Shown here one piece after another: positions 1 to 6,201 of a stretch of 7,890 nt of DNA (position 1 is its first letter; the number at the start of each line of letters is the position of its first letter). The DNA is taken from NCBI GenBank assembly GCA_030432175.1, contig JAUIHU010000188.1, positions 1-7,890 of the forward strand, read 5' to 3'. The translations under genes were made by a program, and so were the position numbers. This stretch comes from Verrucomicrobiia bacterium. Lineage in GTDB: Bacteria; Verrucomicrobiota; Verrucomicrobiia; Limisphaerales; JAUIHU01. Under the pieces are notes generated by a model. The model did not search any database. It had not been told where the DNA came from and worked only from the letters and a program-made list of their open reading frames with translations.

Positions 1-1
1 C

Positions 2-355
2 ACCACAATACTGCGCACCGATCAGCAGGATGCACCAGATCTGAGCCCATCACTCAAAGGCATCGAGCGTCTTGTCTTCGTCGGGGGCGACGGGACCGTG
101 CATCACGCGCTCCCGGGCCTCATTGAGCATCAGATCCCATTCATCCATCTCGCGACAGGGACATCCAATCTCATCTCCAAAGAGCTGGGCATGCCCAAGA
201 AACCGCACGATGTTGTGCGATGGATCGAGCAGGGGGGGGAGATGAACTTGGATGTTCCAACCCTTGATGGAGTCCCCTTCCTCATCATGTGTAACTTCGG
301 AATGGATGCAGGCGTCATCCATCGATTCGAACAATTCTTGCCAAGGTCCAATTGA
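2..355 (+). CDS. Diacylglycerol kinase-family protein, 5' end outside window and C-terminally truncated
   Basis: The open frame enters from the left edge and gives 117 residues to a TGA at 353-355. It carries the DAGK catalytic-domain signature: a hydrophobic strand followed by GGDGT (bases 83-97), then ATGTSN followed by KELGMP, matching the family's P-x-GT-x-N...A..LG.P block. A later NFGMDAGV segment matches the G-[FM]-D-A turn. Family members phosphorylate diacylglycerol or related lipids (or sphingoid bases) using ATP at the inner membrane face. Known members are about 290-330 residues, with roughly 150 more after the G-x-DA turn; here only about 15 follow. No continuation is visible in the other plus-strand frames up to 840. 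The last 41 bases overlap the convergent dockerin gene. The GTG at 98 lies inside the motif and is not a real start. It may be a decayed remnant, so function is doubtful although the family call is good. Confidence 0.75.
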   Translation, partial: TTILRTDQQDAPDLSPSLKGIERLVFVGGDGTVHHALPGLIEHQIPFIHLATGTSNLISKELGMPKKPHDVVRWIEQGGEMNLDVPTLDGVPFLIMCNFGMDAGVIHRFEQFLPRSN

Positions 356-830
356 CATCCTGGTGATCGAATACCGAATCCCCGTTCACATCCAGCGCTA
401 ATTCTCTGGATCCAAGCCGCAGCCTTTGCGACATGATCCAGGCGTCAGCAATGTCGACCACTCCGTCCTGGTTTAAATCTGCAGGATCATATTCTGCCAG
501 CGCAGGATGGATCGCCTCTTCTTCAATTTTCTTAGTCAGGTTGGGCTGGATAAAAATTGCTGCCGTTATTGCTACTGCTCCCAAAGCGCCAAGACCCGTC
601 ATCCATATTTTCTTGCCGAACAAACGTGCAGTTTTGTTCCGGGTATTTGTTCTCAACCGCTTTTTGGATTTTGAAAATTCTGCCCAGGCTTTTTCCAAAA
701 TCTCATCCTGTCTCTGGGGGCTGAGATTCAGATTGGAAGCGACTGTAATTTTCTGGATTGCATCCCTGACGTCATGTTCCAAATCGTCCCGGGAATTGGA
801 TGCTTCATTGGGTGGAATGCTCTTTTTCAT
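315..830 (-). CDS. Single-pass membrane protein with C-terminal dockerin-like Ca2+-binding domain, possible ECF sigma partner
   Basis: This encodes 171 residues. Residues 1-73 are hydrophilic and probably cytosolic, with a basic stretch (KKRLRTNTRNK and on to FGKK) just before a single hydrophobic span at about 74-95, so N-in/C-out topology is expected. After a short linker come two EF-hand-like dockerin type I loops with every ligand position filled: D118/N120/D122/D126/D129 and D147/N149/D151/D155/D158, 29 residues apart. Dockerin repeats bind Ca2+ and often cohesins. The gene starts 10 bases after the ECF sigma stop codon, so the two are almost certainly co-transcribed, and by position it is where an anti-sigma factor is usually found. 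However, the N-terminus has no Cys or HxxxCxxC zinc motif, so an anti-sigma role is inference from context only. Its 3' end overlaps the convergent kinase frame by 41 bases. Confidence 0.8.
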   Translation of the reverse strand: MKKSIPPNEASNSRDDLEHDVRDAIQKITVASNLNLSPQRQDEILEKAWAEFSKSKKRLRTNTRNKTARLFGKKIWMTGLGALGAVAITAAIFIQPNLTKKIEEEAIHPALAEYDPADLNQDGVVDIADAWIMSQRLRLGSRELALDVNGDSVFDHQDVNWTLARIVRIDG

Positions 831-840
831 GGTGAAATCA

Positions 841-1422
841 TTATAAAGTCTGAGTCATGTTCGAATGAGAGAATTGCAATCGCTTCCGAATGTGGTTCAG
901 CGCCGTGTTGAGTCGTGATTTAACCGTTCCCACAGGAATCTCCAGTCTCTCAGCCATCTCACTCAAGGAAAAATCATCTCGAAATCTCAACCAGAGAATC
1001 TCCTGAAATTTCGGCTTTAAAGCTGGAATGATTTGCAGGATTTGTTCAATGCGTTCTGAAGAATTTAATGAATCTTGCGACGTTTCACGGTGCAGAAGCT
1101 CCCCATCCACCGTTTGCATTTGAAACGTCTCCACACTCTCCCAAACCCGCCAACGTCTTCGTTTGCGGTTGGCTTTGAATGCGCAATTTCGGGTGATGGA
1201 GTAAAGGTAAGTGGTGAGTTGGACTCGCAGTTCAAGTTTTGGTAAAGCTCGACTGAAAGCGATCATGGTATCCTGAAGCACATCTGGCGCGTCACTGGTT
1301 TCTACGCAATACCTGGAAGCGACATTTAAAATGTAATCCCGATGTCGATGGTAGATCTCTTCGAACGCGACCGGACATCCTTCATTTTGGATCCTGCTGA
1401 TCAATATCTGGTCGGAATCCAT
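841..1422 (-). CDS. ECF-type RNA polymerase sigma factor (sigma-70 family)
   Basis: The protein has 193 residues, normal for the ECF group. Region 2 spans about residues 18-90, with AFEEIYHRHRDYI, the DAPDVLQDT segment (matching the family's DAEDlvQEvF) and a basic patch KANRKRRR. After a linker, region 4 (about 122-182) ends in a helix-turn-helix with FSLSEMAERLEIPVGTVKSR, the -35-recognising part. The product should direct RNA polymerase to a small set of promoters. The frame is open to an ATG at 1548, but I chose the ATG at 1420-1422. It has an AGGA ribosome-binding site at a 7-base spacing and gives the usual ECF N-terminus (MDSDQILISRIQ). The 42 extra upstream residues resemble no sigma domain and would cover two inverted repeats. 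The next gene, 10 bases downstream, encodes the dockerin-domain membrane protein. The target regulon is unknown. Confidence 0.92.
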   Translation of the reverse strand: MDSDQILISRIQNEGCPVAFEEIYHRHRDYILNVASRYCVETSDAPDVLQDTMIAFSRALPKLELRVQLTTYLYSITRNCAFKANRKRRRWRVWESVETFQMQTVDGELLHRETSQDSLNSSERIEQILQIIPALKPKFQEILWLRFRDDFSLSEMAERLEIPVGTVKSRLNTALNHIRKRLQFSHSNMTQTL

Positions 1423-1429
1423 GTTTGCA

Positions 1430-1436
1430 TCCTGCT
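1430..1436 (-). promoter_or_regulatory. Ribosome-binding site setting the sigma factor start
   Basis: On the minus strand, AGCAGGA lies upstream of the ATG at 1420-1422, with 7 bases between AGGA and ATG. It is one of the few recognisable Shine-Dalgarno sequences in the window and favours this start over the upstream ATG at 1548. Confidence 0.55.
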
Positions 1437-1508
1437 GGCTGGTCGAGCGCTCCTGGCCTGATTGGCGAAATTCTGACTGCGATTCGTTTCTGGAACGCAG
1501 GCAAAGTT

Positions 1509-1524
1509 GCGTCAGCGTTGACGC
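1509..1524. repeat. Perfect inverted repeat in the sigma factor leader
   Basis: GCGTCA-GCGT-TGACGC is a 6-base perfect stem with a 4-base loop. It lies about 90 bases upstream of the chosen sigma start, between apbE and the sigma gene. No T-tract follows on either strand, so it does not look like an intrinsic terminator. It may be an operator or an mRNA hairpin, or chance; the function is unproven. Confidence 0.4.
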
Positions 1525-1551
1525 TGTTATGGCGTTGGAAGATGGCATTCA

Positions 1552-1566
1552 CAGGATTCAATCCTG
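1552..1566. repeat. 15-base dyad just downstream of the apbE stop codon
   Basis: CAGGATT-C-AATCCTG is a perfect 7-base inverted repeat around one central base, 6 bases past the apbE stop (1573-1575). The symmetry with a single central base suits a dimeric DNA-binding protein better than an RNA hairpin. As RNA it could form a 5-bp stem with a 5-base loop, but there is no U-tract. It is a candidate operator controlling the sigma/dockerin pair; no regulator is identified. Confidence 0.4.
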
Positions 1567-1572
1567 CCAGGC

Positions 1573-2682
1573 TCAATAAGGTTCAAAAAATTTTCCCCAA
1601 TGTTGAAATCTCCAATCTGAAGCGCTCTCACCTGTCTCTTTAAGAGCGGGAAATGTATTTTCAGAAAGTCCATTGCTGAGAAGGGTCCACTGCGCTTTTT
1701 CCTCATTCCTGAGAGTGACTCCACCACGCCATTTTGGAATACCATGAAAGTCATGTTGACCTTTTCTGGAAACGAACGGGATTAATGCGGTGGTCAGACC
1801 ATCCATCCAGGCAGCGCTTTCGCCAATCGCAAATGCGCTGACTCCTCTTGATGCTGGAGTTCCAGTGATTGGATCAATCACATGGCCTAACCACACTCGT
1901 TCTTGCGCATTGTTGTCAGTTGTCTGGTTGTTTTCTGTTTCCGTTTGCAACAACCCTTTCCCTAAGATGGATGAGACGGAAAGCGCCTCATCCTGTAATT
2001 CAATAATTGCTAAAGGAATTTCGTGCGTAACGTTTTGTAAGGAATCAGGATCTAATTGCCGGCGAGGATCTGGTGTTGCAATTTTCCAGGTCGATCCGTC
2101 TGGAGCAGAGCCCAGGGCCAAGGCGGAACTGGTTCCTCCATGTAGCAGCGCATTTTCTACTTCAAATTCTTCCAAAAGCTCACGACAAATGTCTAATGCG
2201 TAACCTTTGCCGATCCCACCGAGATCCAGTTGAATCACCGGATCCGTAAAACGAATGCGTCGATTTGTTGGATCAAACTCAATCTTGTCCATTCCCCAAA
2301 CCGGATCCGTTTCAGCTTTTTCATCAGCTGTTTTTCGTTCAGCAAGGCCCCATCGTCTGAGTAAGGGTCCAACCGTCAAATCGAATGCCCGTGAAGTTCC
2401 TTCCCAAAGCTTCCAGGCAATCGAAAGCATTTCCGTCATTTCCCCATCCAGATGAACCCAATCCCGGACTGCCTGCTGATTGATGCGGTTGAGCTCACTG
2501 TTGTGTTGGTAGAAACTGCATTTTAGCTCAAGACGTGTGATTTCTTTAAAAAGCGCTTCGGCAACGGCTCTTCCGGAAGTGGGCTCCAGGTCTGGCAAAG
2601 CAACTTCAAAACGAGTCGCCATAGCGAAATGACCGTAAGCGCGTTCGGGCGGTCCGGCGTTGGAATGAGTGGCGCTTTTCAT
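1573..2682 (-). CDS. apbE: FAD:protein FMN transferase (ApbE family)
   Basis: ApbE enzymes cleave FAD and attach FMN covalently to a Thr/Ser of a target flavoprotein, in a Mg2+-dependent reaction. The 369 residues hold the family landmarks in order: MATRFEV at 21-27 (the usual MGT block), NSELNRIN at 61-68, FDLTVGPLLRRWG at 100-112, DLGGIGKGYALD at 153-164, HGG at 181-183, VIDPITGTPA at 268-277, and DGLTTAL at 294-300 (metal-binding D and T). No signal peptide or lipobox precedes the MATR block, unlike many secreted ApbE proteins, so the enzyme is probably cytoplasmic. A Gln/Asn-rich loop at about 245-262 looks like a small insert. The ATG overlaps the TGA of the upstream TPR gene by one base (TGATG) and has no clear Shine-Dalgarno, so translation is probably coupled. 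No flavoprotein substrate (RnfG/NqrC-like) is encoded nearby, so the target is unknown. Confidence 0.93.
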   Translation of the reverse strand: MKSATHSNAGPPERAYGHFAMATRFEVALPDLEPTSGRAVAEALFKEITRLELKCSFYQHNSELNRINQQAVRDWVHLDGEMTEMLSIAWKLWEGTSRAFDLTVGPLLRRWGLAERKTADEKAETDPVWGMDKIEFDPTNRRIRFTDPVIQLDLGGIGKGYALDICRELLEEFEVENALLHGGTSSALALGSAPDGSTWKIATPDPRRQLDPDSLQNVTHEIPLAIIELQDEALSVSSILGKGLLQTETENNQTTDNNAQERVWLGHVIDPITGTPASRGVSAFAIGESAAWMDGLTTALIPFVSRKGQHDFHGIPKWRGGVTLRNEEKAQWTLLSNGLSENTFPALKETGESASDWRFQHWGKFFEPY

Positions 2683-3773
2683 CAGCGCAGATCTGTTTGA
2701 GGTTGAGGTTGAGGTTGAGGTTGAGATTTTTCCTCCATCACCTCTGCCTTTTCTCTTTCTAATCGTTTTTCAAGTGTGGCTTTCAGCGACTGGTACATTG
2801 GATGTTGAATGCGTGACAAATAGGAACTCGCTTCGTCCCATTTGCGCGCGCGAATATGAATGCGAGCCTGGTGAATGTGAATGCCTTCGCGTTCAATGTC
2901 ATCCCCCGCCAGCAACAGGGCTCTTTTCCAGGCTTTTTCAGCTGCTTCAAAATCAAAAGGTGTCAGAAAATAATAGGTCTGTCCTATGTCTGTGGCTAAT
3001 GGAAAGTCATTCGGGTTCATAGCCCAGGCTTTCTGATAAAACTCAAGAGATTTTCGAATCACTGCCTGATCGTCCTCCAAGTCATAATAAGCCAAAGCGT
3101 CCTTTCGGAAGACCTGGGTCATGGTCGCCAGGTTGCTCCAGTAAATAGATTCATTAGGCACAAGCGCGATAGCTTTTTCATAATACTCGAATGATTTGCG
3201 TATCGGACCAAAATGTCCATAGAAGCCTGCAAGATTATTCCAGGCAGCAGGATTGGCAGGATCCAACTCACGCGCTTTTTCCCAACGCTCCATTCCCTCA
3301 ACTTCCTCTCCAAAATCACTCAGAAAACTTCCTAAAGCCAAATGCGCGCCGACATGATTTGGATAGCGCCGAAGAAAATCTTCATATGCTTCTCGAACCG
3401 GTTGTATCACATCGAAGATTTGGGAGTTAATCGCCTGCTGTGAAACATCAGCTCCAGCGGTAGCATAAGCTTCAGCTTTTTTAATCAGATTATTGACCAA
3501 CAGCTGAGCCTCATCATCCTTGGCCATGATCCTTTGAAATTCCAGATAACTAGGATGCTGCCGGGGGTCACGAATGATCTCATCATCCTCTCCGTTAAAA
3601 GTTTCAGCTTCAACGGATGGCTGCGGCTGGTTCTCTGCAGGAACTTCAGAAGAAAGGCTTCCTTGATCGATTCCCTGACTGAGCGATGTGATCTGAACAA
3701 CTGAAAAAAAACAGGATACAATGATGAAGTTCCAAACCAATCCTGTAATGTGATGACAAAGCAACGATCTCAT
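2682..3773 (-). CDS. Exported TPR-repeat protein
   Basis: This encodes 363 residues from the ATG at 3771-3773. Residues 1-33 form a signal sequence or anchor (MRS, then a hydrophobic run from about 9 to 28). IVSC at 18-21 fits a lipobox loosely, but the residues after it stay hydrophobic, so lipoprotein status is uncertain. An acidic linker at about 35-75 is followed by TPR units at roughly 140-260 with typical W/L/Y-A and N-P spacing, for example ERWEKARELDPANPAAWNNL and FEYYEKAIALVPNESIYWSN. A further helical-hairpin region reaches about 320. The C-terminus is a charged helix followed by a QPQPQPQPQ tail. It is probably a periplasmic or envelope protein-interaction scaffold; the partner is unknown. 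An in-frame TTG at 3831-3833 would add 20 residues before the signal sequence and was rejected. The gene is coupled to apbE by a TGATG overlap. Confidence 0.85.
   Translation of the reverse strand: MRSLLCHHITGLVWNFIIVSCFFSVVQITSLSQGIDQGSLSSEVPAENQPQPSVEAETFNGEDDEIIRDPRQHPSYLEFQRIMAKDDEAQLLVNNLIKKAEAYATAGADVSQQAINSQIFDVIQPVREAYEDFLRRYPNHVGAHLALGSFLSDFGEEVEGMERWEKARELDPANPAAWNNLAGFYGHFGPIRKSFEYYEKAIALVPNESIYWSNLATMTQVFRKDALAYYDLEDDQAVIRKSLEFYQKAWAMNPNDFPLATDIGQTYYFLTPFDFEAAEKAWKRALLLAGDDIEREGIHIHQARIHIRARKWDEASSYLSRIQHPMYQSLKATLEKRLEREKAEVMEEKSQPQPQPQPQTDLR
2701..2724. repeat. Hexanucleotide tandem repeat (GGTTGA)x4 within the TPR gene
   Basis: Four perfect GGTTGA units lie in a row, preceded by a degenerate unit (GTTTGA, 2695-2700). 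On the coding minus strand they read as alternating Gln-Pro codons and encode the QPQPQPQPQ tail close to the stop codon. Because the unit is 6 bases, gain or loss of copies changes tail length without a frameshift. Confidence 0.9.
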
Positions 3774-3864
3774 GTACGCATCTTTATAATTTATGAATTT
3801 CTGATTTTTTAGATCCAAATTCCAACTTCCCAACTGCTCCAGCTAATTAAATCTCACCAATCGT

Positions 3865-5175
3865 TTAACGAGATATAAACAAAGGACCTAGAAATCCGGA
3901 TTGTGTCAAATAAGGTCCAAAGTACACCCAGATGGCTGCGGCAAGCGCCAGATAAGGACCGTATGGGATTGCTTGCGAAGCTTCGCGCTTTTTCATCGCT
4001 ATCAACGACACCCCGATCAGGGCGCCAACGAACGAACTGACCAGCAAGGTGAAGAGAACAGCCTGCCAACCGAGGAAGGCGCCAATAGCTCCCATGAATT
4101 TGACATCTCCGAATCCCATCGCTTCCCGGGGAAGGACAATTGCATCGGTCACAACTTCAATCGGCTCGTCAACATTTTGAGGATCAAAGGTGTCATCGCC
4201 AATCAACAACCGAGACTGACTCAATCTGAACGGAACATTTTCATAACGCTTTTCTCCAAACAACACTGATTTAGCCTCAAGCTGCACAGCATCTGAAGCT
4301 CGATAAAAAAGCTCTCCATATTCCACTCGATCAGAAGGAGTTGGGTTCGGATCTTTCACATGATTCACCGACTCCGAACGTTGTTTGGAACTTTGTAAAT
4401 CTGTATTGATCTCTTCTGGAGAATTTGATTCTGGATCGGAATCATTCTTAATTGAGGAATGCTCTGTTTCTTTGCCAAGCTCTGCTTTATCAGGAGACGG
4501 TTCTTGTTTTTCAAAAATCTCAAACCCGGATTCTCCAAAAACAATTTTGGAATCAGGTAGTAGCTCAAATTGTTTTTTCCCAAAGAAAACTTTACCTAAT
4601 GTTAGCATCAGGTAAATCGACCCGGCTCCCGCCAGCATGCCCCAAAGGCAGCGTTCAAACGCTTCGAATCGCGTTGCAGCATAGTGTAAAGAAGGAATTA
4701 AAAATGAAAGGATTGCGCCAACAAACATTCCGCCAATTGTGATTTCATCCGGAATGATGTAATGCTCTAAATCGATAAATGTAGCCACAACGAATCCAGC
4801 CAGCAGAACACAAAGAGCTAAACTCGCTATTGGAGTTTCACTTCCATGAGTCAACCATACAGCCATGAATAAAAAACCAGTCAACACTTCAACACCCAGA
4901 TAACGAGGTGAAATCCTGTCGCCACAGTTAGCGCATTTACCCTTTAAAACGATCCAGGTAATTATTGGCAAATTCAAATACCATGGGATGCTGTATTTAC
5001 AGCTGGGACAATGCGAAGGTGGATTAACCACACTTTGTTCTATTGGCATACGGTGGATGCAAACATTGAGAAAGCTTCCCACCATTGATCCAAAAATGAA
5101 GAAGACAACCGTCCACAAATGAAACGGAGCCGACGCCCAAATCTCCGGGCTGAATGTGTTCTTAATCCAATCCAT
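3865..5175 (-). CDS. pilD: Type IV prepilin peptidase / N-methyltransferase (A24 family) with a large cytoplasmic insert
   Basis: This inner-membrane enzyme cleaves prepilin leader peptides and N-methylates the new N-terminus for type IV pili or type II secretion. N-terminal signature: GSFLNVCIHRMP at 33-44, then zinc-type pairs C56-x-x-C59 and C81-x-x-C84. The catalytic aspartates are D135 (in FIDLEHYIIPDE) and D357 (in AMGFGDVKFMGAIG). Several hydrophobic spans surround them. At 436 residues it is far longer than the usual 250-290. About 150 residues (roughly 201-350) lie between GKVFFGK and REAMGFGDVK, which are normally almost adjacent. The insert has an acidic, low-complexity core (about 223-280) flanked by segments that look beta-rich. 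It should face the cytoplasm. The gene lies 72 bases after aroE and 91 bases before the TPR gene. No pilin or secretion genes are in view, so which prepilins it processes is unknown. Confidence 0.93.
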   Translation of the reverse strand: MDWIKNTFSPEIWASAPFHLWTVVFFIFGSMVGSFLNVCIHRMPIEQSVVNPPSHCPSCKYSIPWYLNLPIITWIVLKGKCANCGDRISPRYLGVEVLTGFLFMAVWLTHGSETPIASLALCVLLAGFVVATFIDLEHYIIPDEITIGGMFVGAILSFLIPSLHYAATRFEAFERCLWGMLAGAGSIYLMLTLGKVFFGKKQFELLPDSKIVFGESGFEIFEKQEPSPDKAELGKETEHSSIKNDSDPESNSPEEINTDLQSSKQRSESVNHVKDPNPTPSDRVEYGELFYRASDAVQLEAKSVLFGEKRYENVPFRLSQSRLLIGDDTFDPQNVDEPIEVVTDAIVLPREAMGFGDVKFMGAIGAFLGWQAVLFTLLVSSFVGALIGVSLIAMKKREASQAIPYGPYLALAAAIWVYFGPYLTQSGFLGPLFISR

Positions 5176-5247
5176 TCTTTATACCAGTCTGTTTTGCTTT
5201 GTAATCGGTTTTGCTGAAACTAGAGACGCAAAACAATCCATCAGGGT

Positions 5248-6201
5248 TCAACTGCCATAAACATTTTTCAACAACGCTGTTCTCATCGGTTCTACGGGAA
5301 CAGGCTGCCCGGTCCAGATTTCCAGCGCTTTGACTCCCTGCCACAATAACATTCCAACACCGTTTGCCGTTTTTACTCCTGCAGCTTTCATTGATTTTAA
5401 GAACAGAGTTTCGGCTGGACGATATATCATATCAAATGCCAGTCGGGTCTGTTCTGGTTTTAGTGCGCTGGCGTCCCATGGCATTGGATCACCCGCTTTC
5501 AATCCCAGTGATGTGGCATTCAATACAAGATCCACCTGGTTTCCTGGCTCGGGATAGCCTATCGCTGTCTCGACCAATGGAAACTCCAATCGGATAGATT
5601 CCGCCAGATCACGCGCTTTTTCTTCGGTGCGATTCACAATATAGAGTCGCTTCAATCCTTCTTTGGCCAAAGTTAACCCGGCCGCGCGTCCCGCTCCACC
5701 CACTCCAATCAAGACAGCCGTCTGTCCTGTGGGTGTCCAATTCAACTCCTCTTCAAGAGCTTTCATCAATCCAAATCCATCAGTATTGAATCCACGCGCT
5801 CGGACAGGAGAGTCATCCTCAGGCCAACGCTCCAATTGTCCCAATCCAACCCAATCTCCGGAAACTGAATCCAAAGTTTCAAATCGCACGGTGTTGATGG
5901 CTCCCAGGCGCTGCGCTTCAGGATCAATATAGTCCACGCAATCCAACGCCAACGTCTTGTGTGGCACTGTCAGATTCACACCGACAAATCTCATGGCGGC
6001 GGCCCCATCCAAAGCAACCGGCAAATGCTGCGGTGGTGTTTCACATGCCAGGTAGAGCCAGTTCAGCCCCAAAGCGGCGATCCCAGCATTTTGCATGGCA
6101 GGAGAAGCCGAGTGCCTCACAGGAAATCCATAAACTGCACAGATTCGTGTAGATGCGTCTGGAACGCTCGCGACTGGGTTGGAAACAGAATCGGATGACA
6201 T
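5248..6201 (-). CDS. aroE: Shikimate dehydrogenase (NADP+)
   Basis: AroE reduces 3-dehydroshikimate to shikimate with NADPH, the fourth step of the shikimate pathway in the cytoplasm. The 317 residues contain the shikimate-binding block HSASPAMQNA at 30-39, catalytic Lys82 in NLTVPHKT, N103 in GAINTV, catalytic Asp141 in FNTDGFG, the Rossmann loop GVGGAGRAA at 166-174, NRT at 190-192, NATSLGL at 228-234 and the C-terminal GVGMLLWQGVKALEIWTG at 281-298. The protein is about 30-40 residues longer than usual. The extra length comes from a Ser-rich N-terminal extension of about 18 residues and a loop of about 15 extra residues between INTV and NTDG. The substrate block has Gln where most members have His (QN instead of HN). 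Key catalytic residues are intact, so activity is expected. It is the first gene of the minus-strand series; no convincing sigma-70 promoter was found upstream. Confidence 0.96.
   Translation of the reverse strand: MSSDSVSNPVASVPDASTRICAVYGFPVRHSASPAMQNAGIAALGLNWLYLACETPPQHLPVALDGAAAMRFVGVNLTVPHKTLALDCVDYIDPEAQRLGAINTVRFETLDSVSGDWVGLGQLERWPEDDSPVRARGFNTDGFGLMKALEEELNWTPTGQTAVLIGVGGAGRAAGLTLAKEGLKRLYIVNRTEEKARDLAESIRLEFPLVETAIGYPEPGNQVDLVLNATSLGLKAGDPMPWDASALKPEQTRLAFDMIYRPAETLFLKSMKAAGVKTANGVGMLLWQGVKALEIWTGQPVPVEPMRTALLKNVYGS

Noticed and set aside
50..358. Minus-strand open frame of 102 codons at the left edge
   Set aside because: It is antisense to the diacylglycerol kinase motifs, shows no recognisable domain, and overlaps the end of the dockerin gene in another frame.
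433..846. Plus-strand open frame of 137 codons, considered as a frameshifted continuation of the kinase
   Set aside because: Its translation has no DAGK C-terminal features and it lies antisense to the well-supported dockerin protein.
1423..1548. N-terminal extension of the sigma factor from the ATG at 1548
   Set aside because: It adds 42 residues unlike any sigma domain, has a poor ribosome-binding site, and covers two inverted repeats. The ATG at 1422 has AGGA at 7 bases and gives a normal ECF length.
3774..3833. TTG start at 3833 for the TPR protein
   Set aside because: It would put 20 polar residues ahead of a signal sequence. The ATG at 3773 places the signal at the N-terminus as expected, although a GGAG lies near the TTG, so this is not fully excluded.
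3840..3862. Possible terminator after the prepilin peptidase gene (ATCTC...GAGAT on the minus strand)
   Set aside because: The stem is 5 AT-rich base pairs with a 14-base loop and only a weak, interrupted T-tract (TTTAATT) behind it. Not convincing.
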